A DNA stretch of 64,000 bases from Microcella putealis (GCF_004216575.1 NZ_SGWW01000001.1:868001-932000); one strand, 5' to 3'; counted from the first letter of the stretch, positions 7,660-17,733 are shown. The notes: a model not told the origin generated them from the letters alone. Made by a program: numbers and translations.

Positions 7660-7740
7660 AGTGACGGGCCGGCGGGCCGGGCGGGCCGGGCGGGCCGGCG
7701 CGCGGGTCAGGCGGGGCCGACGGGCCGGACGGCGCTCGGG

Positions 7741-9648
7741 TCAGGCGAGCAGCTCGCCCAGCTCGAGCCAGCGGGTCTCGAGTTCGTCGCGCTCGGCCTC
7801 CACCTCGCGGAGCGTCTCGTGCAGCGCGCCGATACCCGCGTAGTCGCTGACGTCGTGCTCGGCGAGTGCCACATGCAGCTCGTCGACGCGGCCCTGCAGT
7901 TTGGCGAGCTTCCGGTCGATCGCGGCGAGCTCCTTCTCGGCGGCTCGACGCTCGGCTCCGCCGAGTGCAGGGGCGGATGCTGCGGCCGGCCCACCCGCGG
8001 AGGCTCCAGCGCCCGAGGCGGCCGAGCCGCCGCCGCCCGACCCAGCGCCTGCGGACCCGGCGCCAGACTGCGCGCCGGACACCGACGCGACCGTCGCGCG
8101 CCCCGCATCCTGCCCGCCGGTCGGGGCGGCGAGTTGCGCCGCCAGCCGCAGATACTCGTCGACGCCGCCGGGGAGGTGGCGCAGGCGTCCGGCTCCGTCG
8201 GGGCCGGGCAGGATCGCGTATTGCTGGTCGGTGACCCGCTCGAGCAGGTAGCGGTCGTGCGAGACGACGATGAGGGTGCCGGGCCACGAGTCGAGCAGAT
8301 CTTCGATGGCGGCGAGCATGTCGGTGTCGAGGTCGTTGGTGGGCTCATCCATGATGAGCACGTTCGGCTCGTCGAGCAGGATCATCAGCAGCTGCAGTCG
8401 CCGCTTCTGGCCTCCGCTGAGGTCTTTGACCGGGGTCGACAGCTGCGCCGACGTGAATCCGAGCCGCTCGAGCAGCTGGCCGGGGGTCAGCTCTTTGCCG
8501 CCCGCCACATAGCTGGTGCGCTTCGACGCGATGACGGCCGACACGCGCTCGTGCGCCACCGACGAGAGGTCGGCGAGTTGCTGGTCGAGGGTCGCGACGA
8601 CGACCGTCTTGCCGCGCTTCACGCGCCCGCTTGTCGGCTGCAGCGTGCCGTCGATGAGCTTCAGCAGCGTCGACTTGCCGGCGCCGTTCACGCCGAGGAT
8701 GCCGGTGCGCTCGCCCGGCGCGATCAGCCACTCGACATCGCGGATGATCGTGGCACCGTCGTACGCGACGCTCACGTCGATGAGGTCGATGACGTCTTTG
8801 CCGAGGCGCGTCGTCGCCATCTGGGTCAGCTCGACGGTGTTGCGCAGCGGCGGCACGTCGGCGATCAGCGCGTTGGCGGCCTCGATGCGGAACTTGGGCT
8901 TCGCCGTGCGGGCCGGGGCGCCCCGGCGCAGCCACGCCAGCTCTTTCTTCATGAGGTTCTGGCGCTTCGCCTCGACGGTGGCGGCCTGGCGGTCGCGCTC
9001 CATGCGCTGCAGCACGTAGGCCGCGTAGCCGCCCTCGAAAGGCTCGACGATCTGGTCGTGCACCTCCCACGTGTTCTCGCTCACCTCGTCGAGGAACCAC
9101 CGGTCGTGTGTCACGACGACGAGCGCGCCCTGGCCGCGCGGCCAGCGCCGCTTCAGGTGCTCGGCGAGCCACGCGACGCCGCCGATGTCGAGGTGGTTGG
9201 TGGGCTCGTCAAGCACGACGATGTCCCAGTCGCGGCTGAGCAGCGCAGCGAGCGCCACGCGGCGGCGCTGCCCGCCCGACAGATCGTCGACGAGAGTGTC
9301 ACCGGGGATGTCGGGGACGAGACCGGCGAGAACGTCGCGCACACGCGCATCCCCCGCCCATTCGTGCTCGGCGCGATCGCCCACGATCGTCGCGAGCACG
9401 GTCTGCCCGGTCGCGAGCGCGTCGGCCTGATCGAGCATGCCGAGGGTCACCCCGCGGCGGCGGGTGACGCGGCCGGCATCCGGTTCTTGCTTACCGGCGA
9501 GGATGCGCAACAGCGTCGACTTGCCGTCGCCGTTGCGGCCGACGACGCCAATGCGATCGCCGTCGCCGATGCCGACGGTGACGCCGTCAAGGACGACACG
9601 GGTGGGGTATTCGACGCGGAGCTGCTCGGCTCCCAGGAGGTGGGCCAT
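7741..9648 (-). CDS. ABC-F family ATPase, Uup-like
   Basis: 635 aa with two ABC domains and no membrane part. First domain: GRNGDGKST, LSGGQRRR and VLDEPTNHLD. Interdomain linker: helical with ERDRQAATVEAKRQNLMKKE. Second domain: GVNGAGKST, LSGGQKRR and MDEPTNDLD. A Gly/Ala/Ser-rich spacer of about 60 residues leads to a C-terminal coiled coil (about 560-635, KELAAIDRKLAKLQGRVDEL), the layout of Uup, which is linked to ribosomes and branched DNA. The start is an ATG seven bases after TAGGCT; earlier in-frame codons overlap divergent lspA. The first Walker A has Asp where Ala or Glu is usual. Confidence 0.9.
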   Translation of the reverse strand: MAHLLGAEQLRVEYPTRVVLDGVTVGIGDGDRIGVVGRNGDGKSTLLRILAGKQEPDAGRVTRRRGVTLGMLDQADALATGQTVLATIVGDRAEHEWAGDARVRDVLAGLVPDIPGDTLVDDLSGGQRRRVALAALLSRDWDIVVLDEPTNHLDIGGVAWLAEHLKRRWPRGQGALVVVTHDRWFLDEVSENTWEVHDQIVEPFEGGYAAYVLQRMERDRQAATVEAKRQNLMKKELAWLRRGAPARTAKPKFRIEAANALIADVPPLRNTVELTQMATTRLGKDVIDLIDVSVAYDGATIIRDVEWLIAPGERTGILGVNGAGKSTLLKLIDGTLQPTSGRVKRGKTVVVATLDQQLADLSSVAHERVSAVIASKRTSYVAGGKELTPGQLLERLGFTSAQLSTPVKDLSGGQKRRLQLLMILLDEPNVLIMDEPTNDLDTDMLAAIEDLLDSWPGTLIVVSHDRYLLERVTDQQYAILPGPDGAGRLRHLPGGVDEYLRLAAQLAAPTGGQDAGRATVASVSGAQSGAGSAGAGSGGGGSAASGAGASAGGPAAASAPALGGAERRAAEKELAAIDRKLAKLQGRVDELHVALAEHDVSDYAGIGALHETLREVEAERDELETRWLELGELLA

Positions 9649-9681
9649 TACGTCGAGCCTAGACGCGGCAGAATGGGAGGC

Positions 9682-10263
9682 ATGTCTGACGCTGAAACCT
9701 CCGCGCCCGTGACGACCGCAGAGGTTAAGCGCATCCGCCGCATCCTGCCCTGGACCCTGTTCTGGGCGGCGGGCATCATCTTGCTCGACCAGGCGACGAA
9801 GTTCTGGGCCGAAACCGAACTGACGCTGGGCGTGGGCGTACCCGTCATCGGCGAGTGGATTCAGTGGCGCCTCGTCTACAACCCGGGCGCCGCGTTCGGC
9901 ATCGGCCGCGAGTACACGTGGATTCTCACGATCGTGGCTGCGCTCGCCGTCGTGGGCCTTGCGGTGTTCGTCGCCCGCATCTCGAGCGCCCGCTGGGCGA
10001 TCGCGGTGGGCGCCATGTTCGGCGGGGCGATCAGCCACCTGGGCGACCGGCTCTTCCGCGAGCCGGCGTTTGCCCGCGGCGAGATCGTCGACTTCATCGA
10101 CTACTTCGGCTTCTTTGTCGGCAACATCGCCGACATCGCGCTCGTCGTCGGCGCCGGCGGAATGATCCTGCTCAGCCTGATCGGGCTCAGCCCGCGACGA
10201 TCCGAGCCCCGTGCACAGGACCCGTCGCCCGCAGAACCCGGTGACCGCCCGCACTCAGACTGA
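9682..10263 (+). CDS. lspA: Lipoprotein signal peptidase II
   Basis: 193 aa with four membrane spans. Family signatures are LLDQATKF in the first span, [10 protein letters not shown] after the second, AISHLGDRL with the first catalytic Asp, and [18 protein letters not shown] with the second Asp. It cleaves the signal peptide of diacylated prolipoproteins such as the two lipoproteins in this window. The ATG follows CAGAAT by 7 nt and overlaps the divergent ABC-F promoter. The 3' end overlaps the converging ispE by 77 bp, which fixes a charged tail of about 20 residues. Confidence 0.95.
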   Translation: MSDAETSAPVTTAEVKRIRRILPWTLFWAAGIILLDQATKFWAETELTLGVGVPVIGEWIQWRLVYNPGAAFGIGREYTWILTIVAALAVVGLAVFVARISSARWAIAVGAMFGGAISHLGDRLFREPAFARGEIVDFIDYFGFFVGNIADIALVVGAGGMILLSLIGLSPRRSEPRAQDPSPAEPGDRPHSD

Positions 10264-11122
10264 CCTGCAGGTCGAGGGCCTGATCGGCGTCGGCCACCAG
10301 GAACGCCACGGTCGGGCCTGACCCCGACACGAGGGCGGCGAGCGCTCCGGCGACTTCGCCCGCCTCGAGCACGTCAGCCAGCTCGGGCTGCAGGTGCAGC
10401 GCGGGCGCCTGCAGGTCGTTGTGCAGGTACTCGGCGAGCTGCTGGGCGTCCCCCGCACGCAACGCCTGCAGCACCTCGATGTCGACGGTCGGCTGCGAGG
10501 GCGCCGGGGCGATGTCGGTCACGTGCCGCTCGCGGTGGCGGTCGAGTTCGGCGTACACCTCGGGCGTCGAGAGGCCCCCGTCGGCGAGCACGAGCAGCCA
10601 GTGAAAGGTGCCCTTCGCGAGCGCGGGCGACAGCTCGTCACCTCGGCCCGTGCCGACGGCGGTGCCGCCCATGAGGGCGAACGGCACATCGGCGCCGAGC
10701 TCTGCGGCGAGCTCGTGCAGGTCGTCGCGGGCAAGGCCCGTGCCCCACAGGTGGTCGCAGGCGACGAGCGTGGCCGCGGCGTCAGCCGAGCCGCCGCCCA
10801 TGCCGCCGGCGATCGGCACGTGCTTCGCGATCTCGAGATGCACGCCGCCGCGGTAGTCGGTCGTGCGGGCGAGCAGACGGGCCGCCTTGATGGCGAGATT
10901 CGAGCCATCGGTCGGCAAGCCGCTCGTGTCGATCGGGCCGGTGAAGCGCACCGAGAAGTCGTCGGCCTCGGTCGCCGCGACCTCTTCGTACAGCGACACG
11001 GCCTGGTAGGCGGTGGCGACGTCGTGGTAGCCGTCGTCTTGCAGCGCACCGACGCGCATGAAGACGTTGATCTTGCCAGGCGCCTTCGCGTGGACGACGC
11101 GGGGGCCTGCGGCAACGCTCAT
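10187..11122 (-). CDS. ispE: 4-diphosphocytidyl-2-C-methyl-D-erythritol kinase
   Basis: 311 aa GHMP kinase of the MEP isoprenoid pathway, which phosphorylates CDP-methylerythritol at the 2-OH. Motifs: [12 protein letters not shown] at the N-terminus, the ATP loop [15 protein letters not shown] around residue 100, and [12 protein letters not shown] near the C-terminus. I chose ATG 11122, seven bases after TAGGGT, over a GTG three codons earlier that would overlap the -10 box. Divergent from rlmC with only 73 bp between starts. Confidence 0.93.
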   Translation of the reverse strand: MSVAAGPRVVHAKAPGKINVFMRVGALQDDGYHDVATAYQAVSLYEEVAATEADDFSVRFTGPIDTSGLPTDGSNLAIKAARLLARTTDYRGGVHLEIAKHVPIAGGMGGGSADAAATLVACDHLWGTGLARDDLHELAAELGADVPFALMGGTAVGTGRGDELSPALAKGTFHWLLVLADGGLSTPEVYAELDRHRERHVTDIAPAPSQPTVDIEVLQALRAGDAQQLAEYLHNDLQAPALHLQPELADVLEAGEVAGALAALVSGSGPTVAFLVADADQALDLQVSLSAGGHRVLRATGPVHGARIVAG

Positions 11123-11195
11123 GCGCTCCACCCTAGGGCAGGCATTCTCGGCTCGCGCACGCCCAGCGCACAGGCGCGCCGGTAGCCTCGAGCCC

Positions 11196-12362
11196 GTGCA
11201 GTGCGACTACTTCGACGCGGGGCTCTGCCGTTCGTGCACGCTCATGGGCGTACCGTACGCGGCGCAGCTCGCCGAGAAGCAGGCGCGGGTTGAGGGTCTG
11301 CTCGCCCCGCACCTCGCCGGCCCCGCCGCTGCGGTCTGGGGCGAGCCGGTCGCGAGCGTCGAGAGCGGGTTCCGCGCGAAGGCGAAGATGGTTGTCGGCG
11401 GCACGGTCGCCGCCCCCACCCTCGGAATCCTCGACGGCCAGCGCCGCGGCGTCGACCTGCGGCGCTGCGGAGTCATCGCCGCCCCGATCCTGGATGCTCT
11501 GCCCGCGATCGCCGCCTTCATTACGACCGCGGGCCTCACCCCGTACTCCGTTCCTGAGCGGCGCGGTGAGCTGAAGAACGTCATCCTGACCCTCGGGGCG
11601 GACGGCCTCCTCATGGTGCGCTTCGTCACCCGCACAGCCGACGGGCTGGAGCGCGTGCGACGCCAGCTGCCGGCGCTGCTCACGGCCGTGCCCGCCGCCC
11701 ACGTCGTCACCGTGAACCTGCTGCCCGAGCACAAGGCCGTGCTCGAAGGTGAAGTAGAGCACGTGCTCACCCCGGCGCGGGCGCTGCCGATGCGCGTCGG
11801 CGACGTCGAGCTGGCCGCGCTGCCGCAGTCGTTCGTGCAGACCAACACCGCCGTCGCGGGCGAGCTGTACCGGCAGGCGGCGGCGTGGGTTGACGAGGTG
11901 GGGCCTGCGAGTGTCGCCGACCTGTACTGCGGGGTCGGAGGCTTTGCGCTGCACGCTGCCGGGGCTCCGGGGTCGGGGCGTCAGGTCGTGGGGGTCGAGG
12001 TGTCGCGCGACGCCGTGGCGAGTGCGGAACTCGCGCGCGACGCGCGGTACAGGCGCGACGACGACCGGGCGCGCATCCGATTCGTTGCCGATGATGCGCT
12101 TGAGTGGGCGCGTCAGGAAGCGGCGTTGCCCGAACTCGTCGTCGTCAACCCGCCGCGGCGCGGCCTGGGCGAGCCGCTCGCGACCCTGCTCGCCGAGCGC
12201 GGGCCCGAGACGGTCGTGTACTCGAGCTGCAACCCCGATACGCTCGCGCGCGACCTCGCCGCGATGCCCGGGTATCGGGTGGAGCGGGCGCGGGTCGTCG
12301 ACATGTTTCCGCAGACGACGCACGTCGAAGTACTGACGCTGCTGCGGCGCACGGGACGCTAG
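11196..12362 (+). CDS. rlmC: 23S rRNA (uracil-C5)-methyltransferase, RlmC/RumB type
   Basis: 388 aa, similar in length to RumB. The N-terminus [14 protein letters not shown] supplies Cys3, Cys11 and Cys14, and LRRCGV near residue 90 the fourth ligand of a [4Fe-4S] cluster. The SAM domain shows [17 protein letters not shown], and the catalytic cysteine lies in [13 protein letters not shown]. It makes m5U in 23S rRNA, U747 in Escherichia coli. GTG start, seven bases after TAGCCT; longer in-frame versions would overlap ispE. Confidence 0.9.
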   Translation: MQCDYFDAGLCRSCTLMGVPYAAQLAEKQARVEGLLAPHLAGPAAAVWGEPVASVESGFRAKAKMVVGGTVAAPTLGILDGQRRGVDLRRCGVIAAPILDALPAIAAFITTAGLTPYSVPERRGELKNVILTLGADGLLMVRFVTRTADGLERVRRQLPALLTAVPAAHVVTVNLLPEHKAVLEGEVEHVLTPARALPMRVGDVELAALPQSFVQTNTAVAGELYRQAAAWVDEVGPASVADLYCGVGGFALHAAGAPGSGRQVVGVEVSRDAVASAELARDARYRRDDDRARIRFVADDALEWARQEAALPELVVVNPPRRGLGEPLATLLAERGPETVVYSSCNPDTLARDLAAMPGYRVERARVVDMFPQTTHVEVLTLLRRTGR

Positions 12363-12374
12363 CGCGGCCAGCGT

Positions 12375-13457
12375 TCAGTCGCGCGAGTACGCCCCGCGGC
12401 TCTGCTGCGTGAGACTCGGCACCAGCAGCCGATAGACGCCGAGGCCGATCACTTCGATCGCCATGCCGAGCACGACGACGAGCGGCACGAGCTCGAAGCC
12501 GTCCTCGAAGGCGGCGGCGATGGGCAGCACCAGCAGGCCGTTGCGGGCAGCACCCGCGAAGGTCAGCGAGCGCACGCCGCCGATCGACAGGCTGAAGGCG
12601 GTGCCGACGAGGATTCCGAGCGGCGTCATGACGATCAGGTAGACGCCGAACAGCGGGGCGACGGCGGGCAGCAGCTCGATGCGCTCCATCGCGCGGGGCG
12701 TAAACACGGCGGCCATGGTGCCGACCGCGAGCGCCGTCGCCGGCACCGTGAAGCCGGTGGCGACGCGCAGCCCGGAGCGCACGGGGCCGACACGCTCGCC
12801 GACGAGCTGCAACGTGACGATGAGGGCGGTCGGCGCGATGATCGTCGCGAGAATCACGGGCGGCAGGCCCGACAGGTCGAGCGCGAGAAAGTCGTCGGCG
12901 AGGGTAAACAGAATCAGCAGACCGGGCACGGTGACCGCCTGCACGAGCAACAGCACCGGCGCCGAGGCGAAGAGCGCTTCGGCGTCGCCGCCCGCACGCC
13001 GCACGATGCCCACGATGAGCCCCACGCCGGGCGCGAGCAGCAGCAACAGCAGCCCCAGCTGCAGGTCAGGGTCGCGAATCAGTACGCGGCTCAGCACGAA
13101 GGCGAGCAGCGGGCCGAGAAACACCGACAGCAACAGCAGCGCCGAGGTGAAGCGCTTGTCGAGCACGGTGCGGCCCACCGCCGCAAGCGGAACGCCGGCA
13201 AGCGTCAAGGCGATGGCGAGCGCGATGAGCGCGAACGGCACGGCATCGGGGGTCTCGCCCACCTCGGGCACCAGCGCACCGACCGTGAAGCCCGCGCCGA
13301 TCGCCAGAACGATTGGTGGGGCCGGATGCGCGTCCACCCACCCGAGGACGCCTCGCGCGGGCGCGCCCAGCCCGCCGCTCGGGCCGCCGCCCGGGCCGCC
13401 GCCGGGAGCACCCCGGCCGCCAGACGGGCCGGGGCCCTGCGGCGCGAGGGCGCTCAC
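12375..13457 (-). CDS. Bile acid:sodium symporter (BASS/ACR3-like) membrane transporter
   Basis: 360 aa. A Gly/Pro-rich N-terminus of about 35 residues is followed by some ten membrane spans. LLLLAPGVGLIVGIVRRAGGDAE and the late FAGAARNGLLVLPIAAAF resemble the BASS superfamily, which includes the arsenite exporter ACR3 and organic-anion symporters. The signature cysteine of ACR3 is not seen, so an arsenite role is uncertain despite the ars genes in the window. The GTG start lies 2 nt after the rsmA stop, so it is co-transcribed with tatD and rsmA. Confidence 0.72.
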   Translation of the reverse strand: MSALAPQGPGPSGGRGAPGGGPGGGPSGGLGAPARGVLGWVDAHPAPPIVLAIGAGFTVGALVPEVGETPDAVPFALIALAIALTLAGVPLAAVGRTVLDKRFTSALLLLSVFLGPLLAFVLSRVLIRDPDLQLGLLLLLLAPGVGLIVGIVRRAGGDAEALFASAPVLLLVQAVTVPGLLILFTLADDFLALDLSGLPPVILATIIAPTALIVTLQLVGERVGPVRSGLRVATGFTVPATALAVGTMAAVFTPRAMERIELLPAVAPLFGVYLIVMTPLGILVGTAFSLSIGGVRSLTFAGAARNGLLVLPIAAAFEDGFELVPLVVVLGMAIEVIGLGVYRLLVPSLTQQSRGAYSRD

Positions 13458-13459
13458 GA

Positions 13460-14317
13460 CTACTGCCCGAGCCGAGCGATCGCGAGGAACGCGTCGAGGT
13501 CGAGCTGCTCGCCGCGCGCCGTCGGGTCGACGCCCGCGGCCTCGAGCGCCGCCGTCGCCTCAGCCGACGAACCGAAGACCTCGGCGAGCGCCTGACGCAG
13601 CATCTTGCGACGCTGCCCGAACGCGGCATCGACGAGCTGGAAGGTGCGCTGGCGCAGGACCTCGTCGCCGGGGACGCGACGTCCGTGCATCCCGACGATC
13701 ACACTGTCGACGTTCGGGACCGGCCAAAACACCTGCCGGCTGATCGTGCCGGCGACCCGCCAGTCGCCGTACCAGGCGGCCTTCACGCTCGGGCTGCCAT
13801 AAATCTTCGACCCCGGCGCCGCGGCGATGCGGTGGCCGACCTCGGCCTGCACCATCACGAGCACGCGCTCAATCGACGGCAGGGCGGCCAGCAGGTGCAG
13901 CAGCACCGGAACGCTGATGTTGTACGGCAGGTTCGCGACCAGAGCGCTCGGGATGCTCGGGGCTGCGTCGGGCGCGGAAAGCGCGGCCGCGTCAACGGTC
14001 ATCGCATCAGCGGTGACCACCGTGAGGTCGGCGCCCGGCTGCAGCTCGCCGACCGTGACGGGTAGCTGCGCGGCCAGGCGCCGGTCGATCTCGACCGCGA
14101 CCACCGGGTGGCCCGCGTCGAGCAGCCCGAGGGTCAGCGAGCCGAGGCCCGGGCCCACCTCGAGCACCGTCTCGCCGGGGGCGAGCTTCGCGGCCTGCAC
14201 GATGCGGCGCACCGTGTTGCCGTCGTGCACGAAGTTCTGGCCGAGCTTCTTCGTCGGCGCGACGCCGAGCAACTCGGCCAGGTCGCGCACCTCGGCCGGG
14301 CCGAGCAGCGCTGCCAC
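13460..14317 (-). CDS. rsmA: 16S rRNA (adenine1518/1519-N6)-dimethyltransferase
   Basis: 285 aa Ksg[19 protein letters not shown] opens the Rossmann methyltransferase, [16 protein letters not shown] binds SAM, and [11 protein letters not shown] is the catalytic motif of N6-adenine dimethylases. It dimethylates two adjacent adenines near the 3' end of 16S rRNA late in 30S assembly. The GTG start is 1 nt after the tatD stop, so tatD, rsmA and the BASS gene form one operon, the usual actinobacterial tatD-ksgA linkage. Confidence 0.95.
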   Translation of the reverse strand: MAALLGPAEVRDLAELLGVAPTKKLGQNFVHDGNTVRRIVQAAKLAPGETVLEVGPGLGSLTLGLLDAGHPVVAVEIDRRLAAQLPVTVGELQPGADLTVVTADAMTVDAAALSAPDAAPSIPSALVANLPYNISVPVLLHLLAALPSIERVLVMVQAEVGHRIAAAPGSKIYGSPSVKAAWYGDWRVAGTISRQVFWPVPNVDSVIVGMHGRRVPGDEVLRQRTFQLVDAAFGQRRKMLRQALAEVFGSSAEATAALEAAGVDPTARGEQLDLDAFLAIARLGQ

Positions 14318-14318
14318 G

Positions 14319-15356
14319 TCAGTGATCGCCCGGGGCGTCGTGCTGGGGCTCGGGCGCCGACGGCGTGAAGTCGTGCGGGTCGCCCGGAATGTCGTGGTGC
14401 GCGGGGGCCGCGTCGCCCTCCTCGGGGCGGTCAGCCCACGGGTCGCCGGGGGCGATCACCGGGTGGTCGTCCCAGTGACCGTAGACGTTCTCGGTGTTCG
14501 AGCTGAGCTGGGCGGCGAGCATCGACGCATCGGTGCCGATCGTGTCGGCCATGGCGCGCACCGTCCACGGCAACAGGTACGGGCCGTTGGGGCGGCCGCG
14601 GTGCGGGTGCGGGGTGAGGAACGGGGCATCCGACTCGACGAGCAGCAGCGAGCGCGGCAAGATCTCGAGCGCGTCGCGCAGATTGCGGGCGTTCTTGAAC
14701 GTGACGGTGCCCGCGAACGACGCGAACCAGCCGCGCTCGGCGAGGATCGACGCCAATTCGACGTCGCCCGAGAAGCAGTGGAAGACCGTGCGTTCGGGCG
14801 CGCCCACCCGCAGCAGGGTCGCCACCACGTCTTCGTGCGCGTCGCGGTCGTGAATCTGCAGAGCCAGATTGTGCTGCTTTGCGAACTCGATGTGCGCCTC
14901 GAAGGCGCGCAACTGCGCGTCGCGTCCGCCGCCGTCGGTGCGGAAGTAGTCGAGGCCCGTCTCGCCGATGGCGACCACGCGGGGTTGCGAGGCGAGGGCG
15001 TCAATGGCAGCCAAAGCGTCGTCGAGCTCGCCGCGGGCATCCAGCTTGGGGGCCTCGTTCGGGTGGATCGCGACCGCCGCGAGAACGCGCGGTTCGCGCT
15101 CGGCGACCGCCGCGGACCACTGGCTGGTGAGCACGTCGGTGCCGACCTGCACGACGCCGCGCACGCCGACAGCGCTCGCCCGGTCGAGGTGCTCGCGGTA
15201 GTGCAGCGGGTTCTCGCCGTCGGCGATCTCGAGGTGCGTGTGGTTGTCGTAGACGGGCACGACCAGGGCTTCCGGCGACGGCGGGTAGGCCAGGTCGCGG
15301 CTCGTGTCTTCCATGGCCGCCCGCTTGCGGATGTGTGCGTCGATCGCGTCGGTCAT
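14319..15356 (-). CDS. tatD: TatD family metal-dependent deoxyribonuclease
   Basis: 345 aa, longer than the usual 260. The core from about residue 35 to 300 has DNHTHLEI (metal site), [21 protein letters not shown] and [14 protein letters not shown]. The extra length is an N-terminal 35 residues and an acidic Pro/Asp/His-rich tail of about 40 residues. TatD proteins are 3'-5' exonucleases on DNA. Promoter-proximal gene of the tatD-rsmA operon. Confidence 0.92.
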   Translation of the reverse strand: MTDAIDAHIRKRAAMEDTSRDLAYPPSPEALVVPVYDNHTHLEIADGENPLHYREHLDRASAVGVRGVVQVGTDVLTSQWSAAVAEREPRVLAAVAIHPNEAPKLDARGELDDALAAIDALASQPRVVAIGETGLDYFRTDGGGRDAQLRAFEAHIEFAKQHNLALQIHDRDAHEDVVATLLRVGAPERTVFHCFSGDVELASILAERGWFASFAGTVTFKNARNLRDALEILPRSLLLVESDAPFLTPHPHRGRPNGPYLLPWTVRAMADTIGTDASMLAAQLSSNTENVYGHWDDHPVIAPGDPWADRPEEGDAAPAHHDIPGDPHDFTPSAPEPQHDAPGDH

Positions 15357-15765
15357 GAACTGCTCGCTTCCCCGGTCGAGAGCCCCGACCGCGCAGGCGA
15401 GTCTACTGACCGGTGCACGGCCCCCGCTGGGGGTTGCGCTCGGGCCGGCCGCCCTGCCCCGAGCTCACCGAGCTGGCGAGCCTCCCCCACGCGGTCGTCT
15501 CGACCGGGCGGACAACTTCTCAGGAGTAAACCAATGCTCCGGCCCGAAATGTCGCGGAGCCCGGGGCGCGACAGCGGTTTACTCCTGAGAAGTTGTCCGC
15601 GGGATCGCGCACTGCCGCACCTAGCGCCCCGTCCGCACGCCGTGCAGCGTCAGCTTTGCCCCCGCCGCACGCCGCCGCACGTGACGTATTGCAGGAAAAG
15701 CGGGACGCCACCCGCGAAAAGTTAGGGGTGGAAGTCCCGCGGGGTTGCTCGATTCCTGCACTACG
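15357..15765. other. 409-bp gap filled by two inverted-repeat elements
   Basis: Between tatD and the 88-residue gene there is no convincing coding frame. It contains the 93-bp perfect inverted repeat at 15508-15600 and most of an 89-bp family B element at 15681-15769. The tatD promoter should lie in 15357-15500; I see no clear -35/-10 pair there. Short open frames across the two elements are by-products of the palindromes. Confidence 0.7.
15508..15600. repeat. 93-bp element with perfect 25-bp terminal inverted repeats (family C)
   Basis: Left arm 15508-15532 begins GCGGACAACTTCTCAGGAG, and right arm 15576-15600 is its exact reverse complement over all 25 bases. The 43-bp centre is GC-rich and includes CGGCCCGAAATG. 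As RNA it would fold into a very stable stem. This is the only copy in the window. The size and layout match the 89-bp family B elements although the arm sequence differs. Confidence 0.85.
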
Positions 15766-15769
15766 TCAC
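15681..15769. repeat. 89-bp dispersed inverted-repeat element, family B copy 1
   Basis: Begins GTGACGTATTGCAGGAA and ends TTCCTGCACTACGTCAC, inverted ends of 17 bp with one mismatch. The centre contains CCGCGAAAA at offset 31-39 from the left end, also present at the same offset in copy 3. The right end carries the TGA stop of the 88-residue gene (15766-15768). The other copies, at 23946, 59105 and 60108, are also exactly 89 bp. Confidence 0.88.
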
Positions 15770-16032
15770 GGCCTCTCGGCGGCCTCAAGCAGAGCGACCA
15801 GATGCTCGGGGTCGACACTGTCGAGTTCGGTCAAGCACTGCAGCAGTGCCGCCGCATCACGGGCCGCAACCTCGACCGACGCCCCGTCCGCGCGCCGCCC
15901 GAGATAACGCCCGACGTAGTGGTCGTACTCGTCGTCGTTGGCCGCGCGGTAATCGGACACCCCGATTGGGTCCCACTCCCAGAACGCAGCGCGGATATGC
16001 GCCACACGCTCGAGGAACGTCGCGTCACTCAT
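15766..16032 (-). CDS. Small conserved-looking protein downstream of metG
   Basis: 88 aa, acidic and soluble. The N-terminal half reads FLERVAHIRAAFWEWDPIGV, followed by a DDEYDHYVGRYLGRR stretch. The W-DPIGV...DEYD pattern recalls small DUF1871-like proteins, by eye only. It starts 15 nt after the metG stop on the same strand, so it is probably co-transcribed. Its stop codon is inside the right end of a family B repeat, so the C-terminus may have been reshaped by insertion of that element. Confidence 0.65.
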   Translation of the reverse strand: MSDATFLERVAHIRAAFWEWDPIGVSDYRAANDDEYDHYVGRYLGRRADGASVEVAARDAAALLQCLTELDSVDPEHLVALLEAAERP

Positions 16033-16047
16033 CGACCGAGCATCGCA

Positions 16048-17634
16048 CTAACCGAGCTGGTCGACCTCGATGCGCGGGAAGAGCGGCGGCAGCGCCGAGA
16101 CCTCGGCGCCCTCCGGCAGCTGCCCCCAAGTGGCGACCTGGTCAATCCGCTGCTCGGCGAGCGGGCCGATCGCGGCGTCGGCGCCGAGGGCCGTCCACAG
16201 CAGCGCGGTCGACTTCGGCATGACCGGCGCGAGCAGCACCGACAGGGCGCGCAGGCCCTCGGCCGCGGTCGCGAGAATCGTGTGCAGGCGCGCCGTCTGC
16301 GACTCGTCCTTCGCGACCTTCCACGGCTCCTGCTCGGTGAGGTAGCCGTTGAGTTCGTCGACGACCGTCCAGATCGCCGCGATTGCCTCGTGGATCGCGA
16401 AGCGGTCCATCGCGGCGGTGGCACGCTCGACCGCCGATTCCACGACTGAATGGATGCGCGCATCCGCATCGGTGACGTCGCTCGCGGCGGGCAGGCGCCC
16501 GTCACAGTAGCGGCCGACCATCGCGACGACGCGGGAGGCGAGGTTGCCGAAGCCGTTGGCGAGTTCGGCCTGGTAGCGGGCGGCGAGGTCCTCCCACGAG
16601 AACGAGCCGTCTTGGCCGAACGAGATCGCGCGGAGGAAGTAGTAGCGGAACGCGTCAGAGCCGAAGACGTCGGTGATCTGCTCGGGGGCGATGCCGGTGA
16701 GCTTCGACTTCGACATCTTCTCGCCGCCGACGAGCAGCCAGCCGTGGCCGAAGACTCGGCGCGGTGTCGGTAGGCCTGCCGCCATGAGCATGGCGGGCCA
16801 GATCACGGCGTGGAAACGGGCGATGTCTTTGCCGACGATGTGGTTCGACGGCCAGAACTTCTGAAACAGCTCGCCCGGCTCGTCGGCACGCCATCCGAGT
16901 GCCGAAATGTAGTTGATCAGCGCGTCGAACCAGACGTAGAAGACGTGCTTGTCGTCCCACGGAACGCGCACGCCCCAGTCAAAGCTCTGCCTCGAGATCG
17001 ACAGGTCGTCGAGGCCGCGGCGCACGAACGACACAATTTCGTTGCGCAGGCTGTCGGGCTGAATGAAGTCGGGCTGCGTCTCATAAAGTTCGAGCAGCCG
17101 GTCGCCGAAGGCGCTCATGCGGAAGAAGTAGTTCGCCTCTTTGAGTACCTCGACGGGGCGGCCGTGAATGGGGCAGACGTATTGCCCCTCGAACTCACCG
17201 GCGCCCTGCGCGAGGTCGTCGGTCTGCTTGTACTCCTCGCAGCCGACGCAGTAGTAGCCCTCGTACTCGCCGAAGTAGATGTAGTCGTCGTCGTACAGCT
17301 TCTGCAGGAAGGCCTGCACGACGCTCTCGTGGCGCTCCTCGGTCGTGCGGATGAAGTCGTCGTTCGCGATGTCGATCGTCTGCAGCAGCGGAATCCACGC
17401 GTCCGCGACGAGCTTGTCGGCCCACTCCTTCGGGGTGACGTCGTTCGCGACCGCGGTGCGCAAGATCTTCTGACCGTGCTCGTCGGTGCCCGTCAGCGAC
17501 CAGGTGTCGACTCCGCACTGGCGGTTCCAGCGGGCGAGCACGTCGGCCGCGACCTCCGTGTAGGCGTGCCCGATGTGGGGCGCGTCGTTGACGTAGAAGA
17601 TCGGGGTGGTGACCGAGAAAGAGGGGGCTGCCAT
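16048..17634 (-). CDS. metG: Methionyl-tRNA synthetase
   Basis: 528 aa. Class I signatures: NDAPHIGHAYTEV near the N-terminus (HIGH) and GEKMSKSK near residue 305 (KMSKS). A zinc knuckle with CVGC and CPIH lies in the connective peptide around 125-150. The anticodon-binding helical domain follows. There is no C-terminal EMAP/OB-type tRNA-binding extension, the usual short form in actinobacteria. TAGAAT lies 9 nt before the ATG. Confidence 0.96.
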   Translation of the reverse strand: MAAPSFSVTTPIFYVNDAPHIGHAYTEVAADVLARWNRQCGVDTWSLTGTDEHGQKILRTAVANDVTPKEWADKLVADAWIPLLQTIDIANDDFIRTTEERHESVVQAFLQKLYDDDYIYFGEYEGYYCVGCEEYKQTDDLAQGAGEFEGQYVCPIHGRPVEVLKEANYFFRMSAFGDRLLELYETQPDFIQPDSLRNEIVSFVRRGLDDLSISRQSFDWGVRVPWDDKHVFYVWFDALINYISALGWRADEPGELFQKFWPSNHIVGKDIARFHAVIWPAMLMAAGLPTPRRVFGHGWLLVGGEKMSKSKLTGIAPEQITDVFGSDAFRYYFLRAISFGQDGSFSWEDLAARYQAELANGFGNLASRVVAMVGRYCDGRLPAASDVTDADARIHSVVESAVERATAAMDRFAIHEAIAAIWTVVDELNGYLTEQEPWKVAKDESQTARLHTILATAAEGLRALSVLLAPVMPKSTALLWTALGADAAIGPLAEQRIDQVATWGQLPEGAEVSALPPLFPRIEVDQLG

Positions 17635-17733
17635 GGTGAGCCCATTCTAGGTGCGCGGCCCCGCGCATCCGCCGCCCGCGGGGTTTGCGATGCGGCGCAC
17701 AAGCGCCGCCCGCGATCCGCGGCAGGGGGCGCC

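Noticed and set aside
7579..9681. Long plus-strand open frame leading into lspA
   Set aside because: It is antisense to the ABC-F gene and Arg/Val/Asp-rich in the way of high-GC shadow frames. The lspA product starts at 9682 by family length and start signal.
15520..15711. Small frames across the 93-bp and 89-bp repeats
   Set aside because: Both strands yield the same NFSGVN peptide only because the DNA is palindromic; no start signal.
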